Assembly: GCF_002160145.1 (NCBI RefSeq)
Contig: NZ_NFKA01000002.1
Span: 124,001-188,000, forward strand
DNA: 64,000 bases
Source: Gemmiger sp. An194
GTDB lineage: Bacteria; Bacillota; Clostridia; Oscillospirales; Ruminococcaceae
Direction of reading: 5' to 3'
Below, in pieces: positions 15,215 through 23,432 of the stretch. Under the pieces are notes generated by a model that worked only from the letters and a program-made list of their open reading frames with translations, did not search any database and was not told the origin of the DNA. Both the position numbers and the translations under genes were made by a program. Each line of letters opens with the position of its first letter. Position 1 is the stretch's first letter.

Positions 15215-17128
15215 TTACGGTGCGGGCACCGGCTCCGGCTGACGGGTACAGATCTGCCGCAGCTTTTCCACCAGGCGCTCGTTGTCCGCCCTAGTACCCA
15301 CCGCCAGGCGGCACCAGCTGCTGTCCAGCCCGTGGAAGGCAGCGCAGCTGCGCACCATCAGGCCCGCGGAGATCAGGGTATCCGCAAAGCCCGCCGGGCC
15401 CTGCACCAGCACAAAATTTACCCGGCTGTCCAGCACGGTGAGGCCCAGCTGCCGCAGCTGTTCGGTGAGCCAGGGGCGCTCGGTTTCCAGCAAAGCCCGG
15501 GTCTTTTCCAGATGCTCCGGCTGGCGCAGCGCGGCCAGTGCCGCGGCCTGGGCCGGGCCGTTCACCCCAAAACGGGGACCGGCGGCGGTCATCTGCCGCA
15601 CCAGCTCCTCGTGGGAGGAGATGGCATAGCCCACCCGCAGGCCGGGCATGCCCCAGGCCTTGGAGAAGCTGTCCACCACCACAAGGCCCGGGCAGTACAC
15701 CGCGTCCTGCTTGAGGGAGTGCTCCTGCCCGTCCCGGGCAAGCTCAATGAAGCTTTCGTCCACTACACACAGCACATCCCGCTCAGCGCACAGCTTCACC
15801 AGATTCATCAGGCGGCTGCGGGGCAAAAGCGCACCGGTGGGGTTGCCCGGGTTGCACAGCACCAGCATCTGCGCCCCCTCCAGAGCCTGCTCCACCGCGC
15901 CGGCCTCAGGCACAAAATCCTGCTCGGGGCCTGCCATCAGGTGCACCAGCTCGCAGCCGGTCTGCTCCAGCGCCCGGCCGTATTCCTCATAGGCGGGCTC
16001 CAGGATCACTGCCTTCTTCGGCTGCACCGCCCGGGCCAGCCGCCAGATCACCTCGTCCGCACCGGAGGCCACGAACACGCTCTTGGTCAGCACCTCATAC
16101 CGGTCCGCCAGAGCTGCCCGCAGGGCGGTGCAGTCCGGGTCCGGATATGTATCGGCAGCGGTCAGAGCGGCAGCAGCGGCCTGGGCCGCCACCGGGGGCA
16201 TACCCAGCGGGTTGCTGCTGCCGGAGGCATCCAGCGTGCGCAGAGCCAGCGGCGGCATGGAGGGAGCCTCAATGCCTAAAAACTCCAGCAGCGCCCCGGC
16301 CTGGGCCATGGTCTCATCGAAGCCCTGCTGGTACAGCGCCCGCAGCTTGTTCACATCCCGCTCGGTGCGGGTCACGGTGACCGGGGTCTGGGGCCGGATC
16401 ACAAACACCTTGCCCTCCTGCTCCAGCTCCTCGATGCGGCGCACCCGGCGGTTATAGTCCTCCGCCTGATGCAGACAGGCCTCCATCAGCTGGGGATGGG
16501 TCTTGTAGCGGCGGCGGTACATCTGGTCGATGGCCGGGCCCTGGCCCTTTTTGCGGAAACCCTTCTGCCGGGTGAGCACCACCACCAGCTTGCCCGCCGG
16601 GAAGGGCAGCTCCTCCGGCAGGGGGATGCAGCTGGCGATGCCGCCGTCCAGGCAGACGTCCTCGCCCACCTTCACCATACTGCACAGCAGCGGCATGCTG
16701 CAGCTGGCCCGGCAGGCGGTGAAGAACTCCTCGCCCATCTCCTTGTCGTGGTAGAAGATAGCCTTGCCGGTGCGGCAGTCGGTGGCCACCGCCCACATGC
16801 TCTGATCGGAATGATAGAAGGTCTCGTAGTCAAAGGGCACCAGCTCATGGCTGAGCTGACCGAACACGAAGTCGAAGTTGAAGAAGCTGAAGGTCTTCAG
16901 CAGGTGGGACGGTCCCATGTAACGGGGGTCGTTCACGTAGTTCAGGTTGATGTCCCGGCTGCGGCCCGGCTGGCGGGACAGATAGCTCAGCGCGTTCAGC
17001 GAGCCCGCACTCACGCCCACCACATTGGGGATGCGCACGCCAAGCTCCATCAGCGCGTCCAGCACACCGGAGGTGTAAACGCCCCGCAGAGCGCCGCCCT
17101 CCAAAATCAATGTATCGTTCTGGTTCAT
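15215..17128 (-). CDS. Patatin-like phospholipase fused to HisC/CobD-type aminotransferase
   Basis: One uninterrupted 637-residue frame joins two enzymes. Residues 1 to about 285 are a patatin-like lipid acyl hydrolase: oxyanion loop GGALRG (11-16), nucleophile elbow GVSAGS (Ser40) and dyad Asp161 in DGG. Residues about 290-637 are a fold-type I PLP enzyme like histidinol-phosphate aminotransferase or threonine-phosphate decarboxylase: NPGNPTG, VVDESFIEL and the PLP lysine Lys490 in DSFSKAWGMPGLRVGY. All key residues are present in both halves. The ATG at 17128 follows GAGGGAAAG. Substrates and the reason for fusion are unknown. Confidence 0.85.
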   Translation of the reverse strand: MNQNDTLILEGGALRGVYTSGVLDALMELGVRIPNVVGVSAGSLNALSYLSRQPGRSRDINLNYVNDPRYMGPSHLLKTFSFFNFDFVFGQLSHELVPFDYETFYHSDQSMWAVATDCRTGKAIFYHDKEMGEEFFTACRASCSMPLLCSMVKVGEDVCLDGGIASCIPLPEELPFPAGKLVVVLTRQKGFRKKGQGPAIDQMYRRRYKTHPQLMEACLHQAEDYNRRVRRIEELEQEGKVFVIRPQTPVTVTRTERDVNKLRALYQQGFDETMAQAGALLEFLGIEAPSMPPLALRTLDASGSSNPLGMPPVAAQAAAAALTAADTYPDPDCTALRAALADRYEVLTKSVFVASGADEVIWRLARAVQPKKAVILEPAYEEYGRALEQTGCELVHLMAGPEQDFVPEAGAVEQALEGAQMLVLCNPGNPTGALLPRSRLMNLVKLCAERDVLCVVDESFIELARDGQEHSLKQDAVYCPGLVVVDSFSKAWGMPGLRVGYAISSHEELVRQMTAAGPRFGVNGPAQAAALAALRQPEHLEKTRALLETERPWLTEQLRQLGLTVLDSRVNFVLVQGPAGFADTLISAGLMVRSCAAFHGLDSSWCRLAVGTRADNERLVEKLRQICTRQPEPVPAP

Positions 17129-17196
17129 GGTCTTTCCCTCACTTCCTCCGGGCAGGGCAAAAACGCCGCCGCCCGTTTGCTGGTTCAAAAAAGAAA

Positions 17197-17212
17197 TATA
17201 CTGTTTAGTATA
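17197..17212. promoter_or_regulatory. Small palindrome upstream of the fusion gene
   Basis: TATACT and AGTATA flank GTTT as a perfect inverted repeat. On the minus strand it provides TATACT as a possible -10 for the patatin-aminotransferase gene; it could also be an operator. Confidence 0.35.
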
Positions 17213-17224
17213 GTACAAAATTAT

Positions 17225-17269
17225 AAAAAAATCATGCCCTGCCGTGAAAAAAACAGGCGGGGCATGATT
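17225..17269 (-). terminator. Intrinsic terminator of small-protein gene
   Basis: On the minus strand AATCATGCCC(C)GCC pairs with GGC(A)GGGCATGATT, followed by a T-run. Confidence 0.8.
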
Positions 17270-17272
17270 GCC

Positions 17273-17461
17273 TCAATGATAATACCGGCCGACCATCTTG
17301 TCCAGGTCCAGCACCGCACGCTCCGCACCGCGGGCCACCTTTTTGGCCATCTTTTTCATCTTGCGGGTGTTCTTGCCCTTGGTCCCCGCGGCCACCCCGG
17401 CCGCTACTGCCATGGTCGCGGCGGTCAGGCCCGCGGCTGCCATCATGGTTTTCTTTTCCAT
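17273..17461 (-). CDS. Small hypothetical membrane-associated protein
   Basis: A 62-residue protein with an Ala/Gly-rich hydrophobic N-terminal segment (MMAAAGLTAATMAVAAGVAAG) and a strongly basic middle (KGKNTRKMKKMAKKVARG). GGGAGGAG precedes the ATG and a terminator follows the stop, which supports a real gene. The layout resembles small clostridial YtxH-like proteins, but I assign no function. Confidence 0.7.
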   Translation of the reverse strand: MEKKTMMAAAGLTAATMAVAAGVAAGTKGKNTRKMKKMAKKVARGAERAVLDLDKMVGRYYH

Positions 17462-17573
17462 TTTGTGTTCTCCTCCCTGGGTAAAATCCGCAAGCGCCTG
17501 CGCCTGCGTTACAGGGTTTAGTCTGCCCTGCTTTTCCTGACCTATACGGTTTTCTTACGGATTCTCTCTTTCT

Positions 17574-17602
17574 TTGCGGCGGGAATTGTGATAGACTATA
17601 TA
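17574..17602 (+). promoter_or_regulatory. Promoter of pyridoxal kinase-trmL-degV operon
   Basis: TTGCGG, 17-base spacer, TATATA. A 6-bp hairpin (GCCTGC/GCAGGC, 17614-17635) lies in the leader. Confidence 0.55.
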
Positions 17603-17664
17603 AGTTAAGAGTCGCCTGCCCTGCTGGGAGCAGGCCCCTCTTATTCAGAAGGAGTGACCTTTTT

Positions 17665-18489
17665 TTGAAGCATAACGCACCCAAAACCATTTTGTGCATT
17701 CATGATCTGTCCGGCATGGGGCGGTGCAGCCTGAGCGTTGCCGCACCGGTACTGGCCACGATGGGCCACCAGCCCGTTCTTCTGCCCACGACCCTGCTTT
17801 CCACCCACACCGGCGGCCTGGGCAAGCCGGTGGTGCAGCCGCTGGCCTCCTACGCCGATGCCGCGCTGAACCACTACCGCAAGCTGGGCGTGGAGTTCGA
17901 CTGCATCTATTCCGGTTACCTGGCCAGCGAGGCTGAGCAGCAGCTGGTGCTCAAGGCCTTTTCCTACTGGCCCGGCGCACTGAAAGTGGTGGACCCGGTA
18001 CTGGCCGATCACGGACGCTTTTACACCGGCATGCAGGACCTGCTGCCCGGCATGCGTGAGCTGTGCCGCCAGGCGGACCTGATTCTGCCCAACCTGACCG
18101 AAGCCTGCTTTTTGCTGGGCCGGGAATACAGCGCCGAGGAGTTCACCCCCGAGCAGGCCCAGGCTCTGGCCGATGAGGTGAGCGCGGGCGTGCAGCGGGC
18201 GGTGGTGACCGGCCTGCCTCTGGCAAAGCACCTGGCCTGCGCCGGCTCCAGCGGGCGGGACCGCTTTGTGGTCAAGCGCCTGCGCATCGACCGCAGCTAC
18301 CCCGGCACCGGCGATCTGTTCGCCGCCGTTCTGGTGGGCTGCCTTTTGCGCGGCAACGCCCTTTCCGCCGCGGCGGATGCTGCCGCCGGCTTTGTGGCCG
18401 AGGCCATCAACAACACGGCCCCCACCGCGGACCCTGCCTTCGGCGTATGGTTCGAGCCGCTGCTGGGCCGCCTGAGCGGAGGAAACTGA
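17665..18489 (+). CDS. Pyridoxal/pyridoxamine kinase (PfkB family)
   Basis: The 274-residue protein is a ribokinase-fold kinase of the PdxY/PdxK type. It has ILCIHDLSGMGRCSL near the N-terminus, VVDPVLADHG in the middle and the catalytic GTGD loop in YPGTGDLFAAVL near the C-terminus. It phosphorylates B6 vitamers for the PLP pool. It starts with TTG, with AGAAGGAG about 10 bases upstream. It leads an operon with trmL (2-base gap) and degV. Confidence 0.88.
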   Translation: MKHNAPKTILCIHDLSGMGRCSLSVAAPVLATMGHQPVLLPTTLLSTHTGGLGKPVVQPLASYADAALNHYRKLGVEFDCIYSGYLASEAEQQLVLKAFSYWPGALKVVDPVLADHGRFYTGMQDLLPGMRELCRQADLILPNLTEACFLLGREYSAEEFTPEQAQALADEVSAGVQRAVVTGLPLAKHLACAGSSGRDRFVVKRLRIDRSYPGTGDLFAAVLVGCLLRGNALSAAADAAAGFVAEAINNTAPTADPAFGVWFEPLLGRLSGGN

Positions 18490-18491
18490 AC

Positions 18492-18989
18492 ATGCCTGTT
18501 TTGAACATTGTTCTGGTGGAGCCCCAGATTCCGGAGAACACCGGCAACATCGCCCGTACCTGCGCGGTGACCGGCGCCCGGCTGCATCTGGTGCGGCCTC
18601 TGGGCTTTGAGGTAACGGACAAGCACCTGAAACGGGCGGGGCTGGATTACTGGCACCTGCTGGACATCACCTATTACGACAATCTGGATGACTTTTTCGC
18701 AAAGAACAGCGGCCCCTTCTTTTATTTCACCAGCAAGGGCCGCCACCGTCATACCGATGTGACCTACCCGGACGGCAGCTATCTGGTATTCGGGCGGGAG
18801 GATGCCGGCCTGCCGGAGCGGCTGCTGTTTGAAAACCCGGACCACTGTGTGCGGATGCCCATGCGCAAGGGTGTTCGCTGCCTGAATCTTTCCAACTCGG
18901 TGGCCGTCGGGGTATACGAAGCGCTTCGCCAATGGGATTTTGCGGACCTGGAGAGCCAGGGCCAACTGACCAAATACGAATGGAAGTGA
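18492..18989 (+). CDS. trmL: tRNA (cytidine/uridine-2'-O)-methyltransferase TrmL
   Basis: A 165-residue SPOUT (SpoU) methyltransferase of the size and order of TrmL, which methylates ribose at wobble position 34 of certain leucine tRNAs with SAM. Motifs are NIVLVEPQIPENTGNIARTC (motif 1), YLVFGREDAGLP (motif 2) and MRKGVRCLNLSNSVAVGVYEA (knot, motif 3; written here in part). Its ribosome binding site GGAGG lies inside the end of the preceding gene. Confidence 0.95.
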   Translation: MPVLNIVLVEPQIPENTGNIARTCAVTGARLHLVRPLGFEVTDKHLKRAGLDYWHLLDITYYDNLDDFFAKNSGPFFYFTSKGRHRHTDVTYPDGSYLVFGREDAGLPERLLFENPDHCVRMPMRKGVRCLNLSNSVAVGVYEALRQWDFADLESQGQLTKYEWK

Positions 18990-18997
18990 GGAGTACC

Positions 18998-19873
18998 ATG
19001 CGTAAGATCGCCGTTTTGACCGACTCTGCCTGTGACATTCCTGTGGAACTTCAGGAAAAGTACGGCATCGACATCCTGCCCTTCACCATCACGCTGGACG
19101 GCGTGAGCTATGTGGAGCGCAAGGATTTCACCTTCGACCAGTACTACCAGATGCTGCGGGACGCCAAGGGCACCCCCAGCACCGCCCACATCACCGCCAT
19201 GCAGTTCTGCGACCAGTTCTGCAAATATCTGGATGAGGGCTACACCGATGTGCTGTATGTGAGCATCAACTCCACCGGCAGCGCCACCCACGACGCCGCC
19301 ATGATGGGCGTGGACCTGCTGAACGAGGAGCGCCCCGGCCACGAGCTGCGGGTGCATATCGTGGACAGCCACACCTATTCCTTCATCTACGGCTGGCCGG
19401 TCTGCGAGGCCGCCCGCCTTCTGCGCAACGGCGCTGAGCTGGAGTATGTGATGAACATGCTGAACGAGCGCTTTGCCCGGGCCGAGGTGGTGCTTTCCGC
19501 CTTCAGCCTGAAGGTGATGAAGAAGAGCGGCCGTGTTTCGGCTGCCGCCGCCTTCGCGGGCGAGCTGCTGGGCCTGCGCCCCATCATCAGCCTGATCGAC
19601 GGCAAGAGCAAGGTGGAGGCCAAGGTGCGCGGCGATGCCGCCGTGCCCGGCGCGCTGATCAAGTACGTGCGCAGCCGCGTGGACAACATCGACGAGGACT
19701 TCGAGTACATGATCGCCTGCACCGACATTCCCGCGGTGGATGACCTGATCAAGCAGTGCAAGAAGGAGTTCGGCCACGGCCCCCTGCATGTGTTCAAGCT
19801 GGGCGCCGCGGTGGCCAGCAACACCGGCCCGGACACCATCGCCATCACCTACCTGGGCCGTCCCCGCCGCTGA
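18998..19873 (+). CDS. DegV family fatty acid-binding protein
   Basis: This 291-residue protein matches DegV/FakB across its length: MRKIAVLTDSACDIP at the start, STAHITAMQF, and SRVDN near residue 225. DegV/FakB proteins bind a fatty acid for phosphorylation by FakA; no fakA is in the window. The ATG at 18998 is 8 bases after trmL's stop, so it is the last gene of the operon before a terminator. Confidence 0.93.
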   Translation: MRKIAVLTDSACDIPVELQEKYGIDILPFTITLDGVSYVERKDFTFDQYYQMLRDAKGTPSTAHITAMQFCDQFCKYLDEGYTDVLYVSINSTGSATHDAAMMGVDLLNEERPGHELRVHIVDSHTYSFIYGWPVCEAARLLRNGAELEYVMNMLNERFARAEVVLSAFSLKVMKKSGRVSAAAAFAGELLGLRPIISLIDGKSKVEAKVRGDAAVPGALIKYVRSRVDNIDEDFEYMIACTDIPAVDDLIKQCKKEFGHGPLHVFKLGAAVASNTGPDTIAITYLGRPRR

Positions 19874-19888
19874 TTTTTCCATTGCAAC

Positions 19889-19922
19889 AAAAATGCCCCG
19901 GCAGCCGCCGGGGCATTTTTTG
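19889..19922. terminator. Bidirectional terminator between degV and aldolase
   Basis: AAAAATGCCCCGGC pairs with GCCGGGGCATTTTT; A/T runs lie on both sides and convergent genes flank it. Confidence 0.93.
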
Positions 19923-19934
19923 TTTGCTTGTTGT

Positions 19935-20786
19935 TCAGGCCCTTCCCTCCGAGCCTGCCAGCCGGATGATCCGCTTCACATCCTCGCACAGGGCGTCGCT
20001 GGCGTACTGACTCACCTTCCAGGAATGGCCCTGGTGGTCCAGCTCATCCATTGCCCGCCGGTAGTGCTCCAGATACCGCCAGCGGATCTCGGTGCCGAAG
20101 TTGATCTTGGCCACGCCCAGCCGGATAGCCGCTTTGACCAGCTCCTCCTCCATACCGGTGCAGCCATGCAGCACCAGCGGAAGATCGGTAAAGGCGCGCA
20201 CCTGCTCCAGAACCTCCAGATGGATGTCCGGCTTGCCCTTGTAATAGCCGTGGGCATTGCCGATGCCGATGGCCAGAGTATCCGGCTGGCACAGCTGCAG
20301 AAACCGGCGCACCTGCTCGGGACGGGCGATGTTCCTGTTCTCCAACGCCACGCCGTTTTCCAGCCGGAGCAGCTCGCCCACCTCCGCCTCCACCGGCACC
20401 GCCCGATCCCGGGCCATGGCCAGCACCCGGTTGGTGAGGGCGGCATTTTCCTCCACCGGCAGGCGGGAGCCGTCGATCATCAGGCTGGTGAAGCACAGCT
20501 CCAGCGCCTGGGCACAGAGCTCCGCGCTGTCGCCGTGGTCCAGATGGATGGACACCGGCACATCCACCTGCCCGGCGCACCATTGGGCGGTATGCACGAA
20601 CCAGTCGTGGCCGGAGTAGGCCCCGGTGCCCGGGTAATGGGCCAGGATCATGGGGCTGCCCAGCTCCTGAGCCGCCTTGCAGCAGGCCCGGATGATATCA
20701 TAGTTGCCGCCCTGGGTGTTGATGGCGGGAATGGCATAGCCCTCCCGGGCGGCTTTGCGCAGCTGGTCCAGATTGTTGGTCAGCAT
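19935..20786 (-). CDS. fba: Class II ketose-bisphosphate aldolase
   Basis: The 283-residue protein is a zinc aldolase of the FbaA/GatY/KbaY group. It has AIPAINTQGGNYD, the metal-binding HLDHGD, IDGSRLPVEEN, HGCTGM and KINFGTEIR. It splits fructose- or tagatose-1,6-bisphosphate into dihydroxyacetone phosphate and glyceraldehyde phosphate. It lies downstream of a phosphofructokinase and LacI regulator on the same strand, so it may belong to a catabolic branch rather than core glycolysis. AAAGGAG precedes the ATG. Confidence 0.9.
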   Translation of the reverse strand: MLTNNLDQLRKAAREGYAIPAINTQGGNYDIIRACCKAAQELGSPMILAHYPGTGAYSGHDWFVHTAQWCAGQVDVPVSIHLDHGDSAELCAQALELCFTSLMIDGSRLPVEENAALTNRVLAMARDRAVPVEAEVGELLRLENGVALENRNIARPEQVRRFLQLCQPDTLAIGIGNAHGYYKGKPDIHLEVLEQVRAFTDLPLVLHGCTGMEEELVKAAIRLGVAKINFGTEIRWRYLEHYRRAMDELDHQGHSWKVSQYASDALCEDVKRIIRLAGSEGRA

Positions 20787-20820
20787 GGCCTGCTCTCTCC
20801 TTTCCAAACGACACGACGAC

Positions 20821-20859
20821 ACGGCGGCCGCTGCCCCATTGCCGGGGCAGGGCCGCCGT
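20821..20859. promoter_or_regulatory. Long intergenic hairpin between pfk and aldolase
   Basis: ACGGCGGCC-CTGCCCC pairs with GGGGCAG-GGCCGCCGT (16 bp with one bulged G). There is no T-run, so it is more likely an mRNA stability or processing element than a terminator. Confidence 0.6.
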
Positions 20860-20877
20860 GAAACAGAATTCTTTTGC

Positions 20878-22053
20878 TTACAGCTGAGGCTTGAAGGTGA
20901 CGAAACGGCGCAGCTCCTCGCCGATCAGCGGGCGGCACCAGTCCACAAAGGCGGGGGTCACATCCCGGCCGTCTGCGCTGATGAACTCATCCGGCAGCTT
21001 GCGCTCGTGCAGCATCACCTGCTCCACCGGGATCAGGAAGGTCTCGGACTTATAGACCGGGCCGGGCACACGGCGGAAGCCCACCATCACGCCGTTCTCC
21101 CCGTTCAGGGCGGCACGGCAGGCCTCGGCACCGGCGATCACCGCCTCCTCCCGGTCCACGCTGGACTGGAAGGCAATGGAGGACCGGTTGCAGATGCCCG
21201 GCTTTTCGCTGCGGGCCTTGATGCCCAGCTTCTGGATCACCAGATTGGCCAGATGGGCGCTCACGTCGCCGTAATAGACCGAGCGGCCCACCTGGAAGAT
21301 GGGCGGCACGATGGAGGAGCCGTCCGGATTGCACAGGCCCTCGCTGGTCACGATGACCACGCCGCCCTTTTTGCTGTGCAGCTGCTGCACCCGCTCCAGG
21401 AATTCCTCCTCAATGAAGGGGCGCTCGGGCAGGTAGATCATGTCCGGGCCGTCGCCGTTGCCGCTGCGGGCAAGGGCGCTGGCCGCGGCGATCCAGCCCG
21501 CGTTGCGGCCCATGGCCTCGATCACGCACACATGGATGGGCAGGCTGCGCACATCCTGGCTCACCTCGCTGGTGATGGCCGCGATGTAACGGGCAGCGGA
21601 GCCGAAGCCCGGGGCATGATCGGTGACGGCGATGTCGTTGTCGATGGTTTTGGGAATGCCCACCACCCGCACGTCCACGCCCTCGGCCACGCAGGCCTTA
21701 TAGAGCTTGCCGCAGGCATCCATGCTGCCGTTGCCGCCGTTGAACAGCACATATTTGATGTTGTGCTTTTTGCAGATGCGGGCCATGTTGGCGTAGTCCT
21801 CGGCCTCCAGCGGGTCCCGGCTGGTACCGATGGCCGAAGCCGGGGTCTGCAGCAGCAGGCGCAGCTCCTCCTCGGGCACGGCGCTCAGCTCACAGAACTG
21901 CTCCCGCAGCATACCGCCGCTGCCGCCGATGGCACCATACACCTTGTCCACCTGATCCGGGTGCTTTTTGGCTTCGGTCACCGCGCCGTACAGCGAGGAA
22001 TTGATCACGGCGGTGGGTGCGCCGCCGTGTACGATCAGCAGATTTCCTTTCAT
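20878..22053 (-). CDS. 6-phosphofructokinase, PPi-PFK clade
   Basis: A 391-residue phosphofructokinase close to the clade of PPi-dependent enzymes (MKGNLLIVHGGAPTAVINSS, IPKTIDNDI, IEAMGRNAGWIAAA). It phosphorylates fructose-6-phosphate. The phosphoryl-donor pocket is mixed: the Lys of PKTIDND is the PPi-type residue, but the other key position reads GGNGS, with Gly where PPi enzymes have Asp. By the known Gly104/Asp104 rule this favours ATP. AAGGAG precedes the ATG. It is second in the lacI-pfk-fba unit. Confidence 0.9.
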   Translation of the reverse strand: MKGNLLIVHGGAPTAVINSSLYGAVTEAKKHPDQVDKVYGAIGGSGGMLREQFCELSAVPEEELRLLLQTPASAIGTSRDPLEAEDYANMARICKKHNIKYVLFNGGNGSMDACGKLYKACVAEGVDVRVVGIPKTIDNDIAVTDHAPGFGSAARYIAAITSEVSQDVRSLPIHVCVIEAMGRNAGWIAAASALARSGNGDGPDMIYLPERPFIEEEFLERVQQLHSKKGGVVIVTSEGLCNPDGSSIVPPIFQVGRSVYYGDVSAHLANLVIQKLGIKARSEKPGICNRSSIAFQSSVDREEAVIAGAEACRAALNGENGVMVGFRRVPGPVYKSETFLIPVEQVMLHERKLPDEFISADGRDVTPAFVDWCRPLIGEELRRFVTFKPQL

Positions 22054-22138
22054 CGCTTTTCTCCTTGTCTTATGTGTTCTTGCGTTGAACGTTTTCCTAT
22101 ATGCAATGGCAGGCCCGCCGGGGGCCGCCAGAACCTAC

Positions 22139-23161
22139 TTATTCCACCGCCGTGCTGGCCCGGCAGATCAAACGGGTGTACACCCGCACCGGTTCGGGCA
22201 CCTGGCCCTGTTCGATCATGGTCTTGAGCATATCCACCGCGATGCGGGCGATCTCGGCCCGGGGGATCTCCATACTGGTGAGCGGGGGCGCCACATACTG
22301 GCCCAGGCTGGAGTTATCAAAGCCGATGACCGCGATATCCTGCGGGATGCGTTTCCCCTCCGCCTGAGCCGCCTGCATGGCAATGCAGGCCACCTTGTCG
22401 TTTCGGCCGAAGATGGCGTTCACCGGCCGACCGCTGCGCAGATACGCCCGCACCCGCTCAGCCAGCTGCTCCGGGCTGCCGCATCCGGTGATGATCCGGC
22501 TTACCGGGTCCGCGCAGTAACCGCTCTCCTGCATCTGGTGCACAAAGCCCCGGTAGCGCAGATCGTCCATATTGCTGAAATTGCCCCGGGCGCTGTAGCG
22601 GTCGATGTACAGGATATCTCTGCGGCCCAAGCCCCCCAGATACTGCACGCACTCCCGCGCGCCCTCGTACAGGCCGTTGTCGATCCGGCCCGCGCCCTTC
22701 ACCTGGGAATAATCCCGGTTTTCCAGCAGAACCACCGGGATATTGGCATCCACGAACCGCTGGATAAACGCCTGGGGGAAGCTGACCGAGCTGATGATCA
22801 GACCGTCCGGCCGGCGGCCGATGATCTCGTTCACAAACTGCTCGGTGTTCCGGTTGGAGCACAGCGACACCATGTAGCCCAGCCCGTAGGCGCACTGGTC
22901 CAGCTCGTTCACCAGCAGGCTGAAGTGCTCGGTGACGATCTGGTCCGCGATGAAGATGATCTGGTTGCTGCTCTTGCCCTTCAGGGCCCGGGCGATGCTG
23001 TTGGGCCGGTAGTTCAGCTGGCGCACAGCCTCCTCCACCCGGCGGCGCTTCTCCTTGTCCACATATCGATTGTTGTTGATCACATAAGAGACCACCGTCT
23101 CGCTGACTCCGGCCAGACGCGCCACATCCTTGCGGGTGACCTGCTTGAATTTTGATTCCAT
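22139..23161 (-). CDS. LacI family transcriptional regulator
   Basis: A 340-residue repressor-type protein with an N-terminal LacI HTH (VTRKDVARLAGVSETVVSYVIN, given in part: residues about 8-29) and a periplasmic-binding-like sensor domain (about 65-335; GFDNSSLGQYVAPPLTS). AAGGAGG precedes the ATG at 23161. It is the first gene of a minus-strand operon with pfk and the aldolase, which it probably regulates in response to a sugar. I see no confident operator palindrome. Confidence 0.93.
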   Translation of the reverse strand: MESKFKQVTRKDVARLAGVSETVVSYVINNNRYVDKEKRRRVEEAVRQLNYRPNSIARALKGKSSNQIIFIADQIVTEHFSLLVNELDQCAYGLGYMVSLCSNRNTEQFVNEIIGRRPDGLIISSVSFPQAFIQRFVDANIPVVLLENRDYSQVKGAGRIDNGLYEGARECVQYLGGLGRRDILYIDRYSARGNFSNMDDLRYRGFVHQMQESGYCADPVSRIITGCGSPEQLAERVRAYLRSGRPVNAIFGRNDKVACIAMQAAQAEGKRIPQDIAVIGFDNSSLGQYVAPPLTSMEIPRAEIARIAVDMLKTMIEQGQVPEPVRVYTRLICRASTAVE

Positions 23162-23206
23162 GCTGCGACCTCCTTCATCTAAACACGAGTGTATCTCTCT
23201 TCCCTC

Positions 23207-23235
23207 ATTATAAATCCACTGCATGCCGCCGTCAA
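23207..23235 (-). promoter_or_regulatory. Promoter of lacI-pfk-fba operon
   Basis: TTGACG, 17-base spacer, TATAAT on the minus strand. Confidence 0.75.
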
Positions 23236-23278
23236 ATAAAACGCGGCGCATCCCTGTAAAATTTTCAGGAGCTTTTTA

Positions 23279-23330
23279 TTGCACTTTGACGATACTATTT
23301 GATATAATACCGGTATGCGCCGCAAGGCGC
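23279..23330 (+). promoter_or_regulatory. Promoter and leader hairpin of queT
   Basis: TTGCAC, 18-base spacer and TATAAT (23303-23308). A small hairpin follows: GCGCC and GGCGC around a GCAA tetraloop (23317-23330). Confidence 0.65.
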
Positions 23331-23331
23331 A

Positions 23332-23427
23332 AGAGCAACTTAGGATTTTAGGCTCGCCCGGGTTTTGCCCGGGCCCACCCGTTTGGACCTGGCAGTGCCA
23401 AACGGATAAAATCTTTCTGCCGGAGTG
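23332..23427 (+). promoter_or_regulatory. preQ1-III riboswitch
   Basis: The leader contains AGCAACTTAGGATTTTAGGC followed by a GC-rich hairpin (GCCCGGG/CCCGGGC), a CCGTTTGG/CCAAACGG stem, then GATAAAATC and CCGGAG with the Shine-Dalgarno sequence. The first block is, as I remember it, the same as the core of the structurally solved class III preQ1 aptamer from Faecalibacterium prausnitzii. It precedes a QueT-family gene, the expected partner. The ribosome binding site GGAG (23422-23425) sits at the end, so control is probably translational: preQ1 binding would hide it. Confidence 0.9.
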
Positions 23428-23432
23428 TAATC

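Noticed and set aside
17481-17560. Possible small gene or RNA between the 62-residue protein gene and pyridoxal kinase
   Set aside because: Only short GC-rich words (GCCTGCGCCTGCG) are seen, no ribosome binding site or stable long stem.
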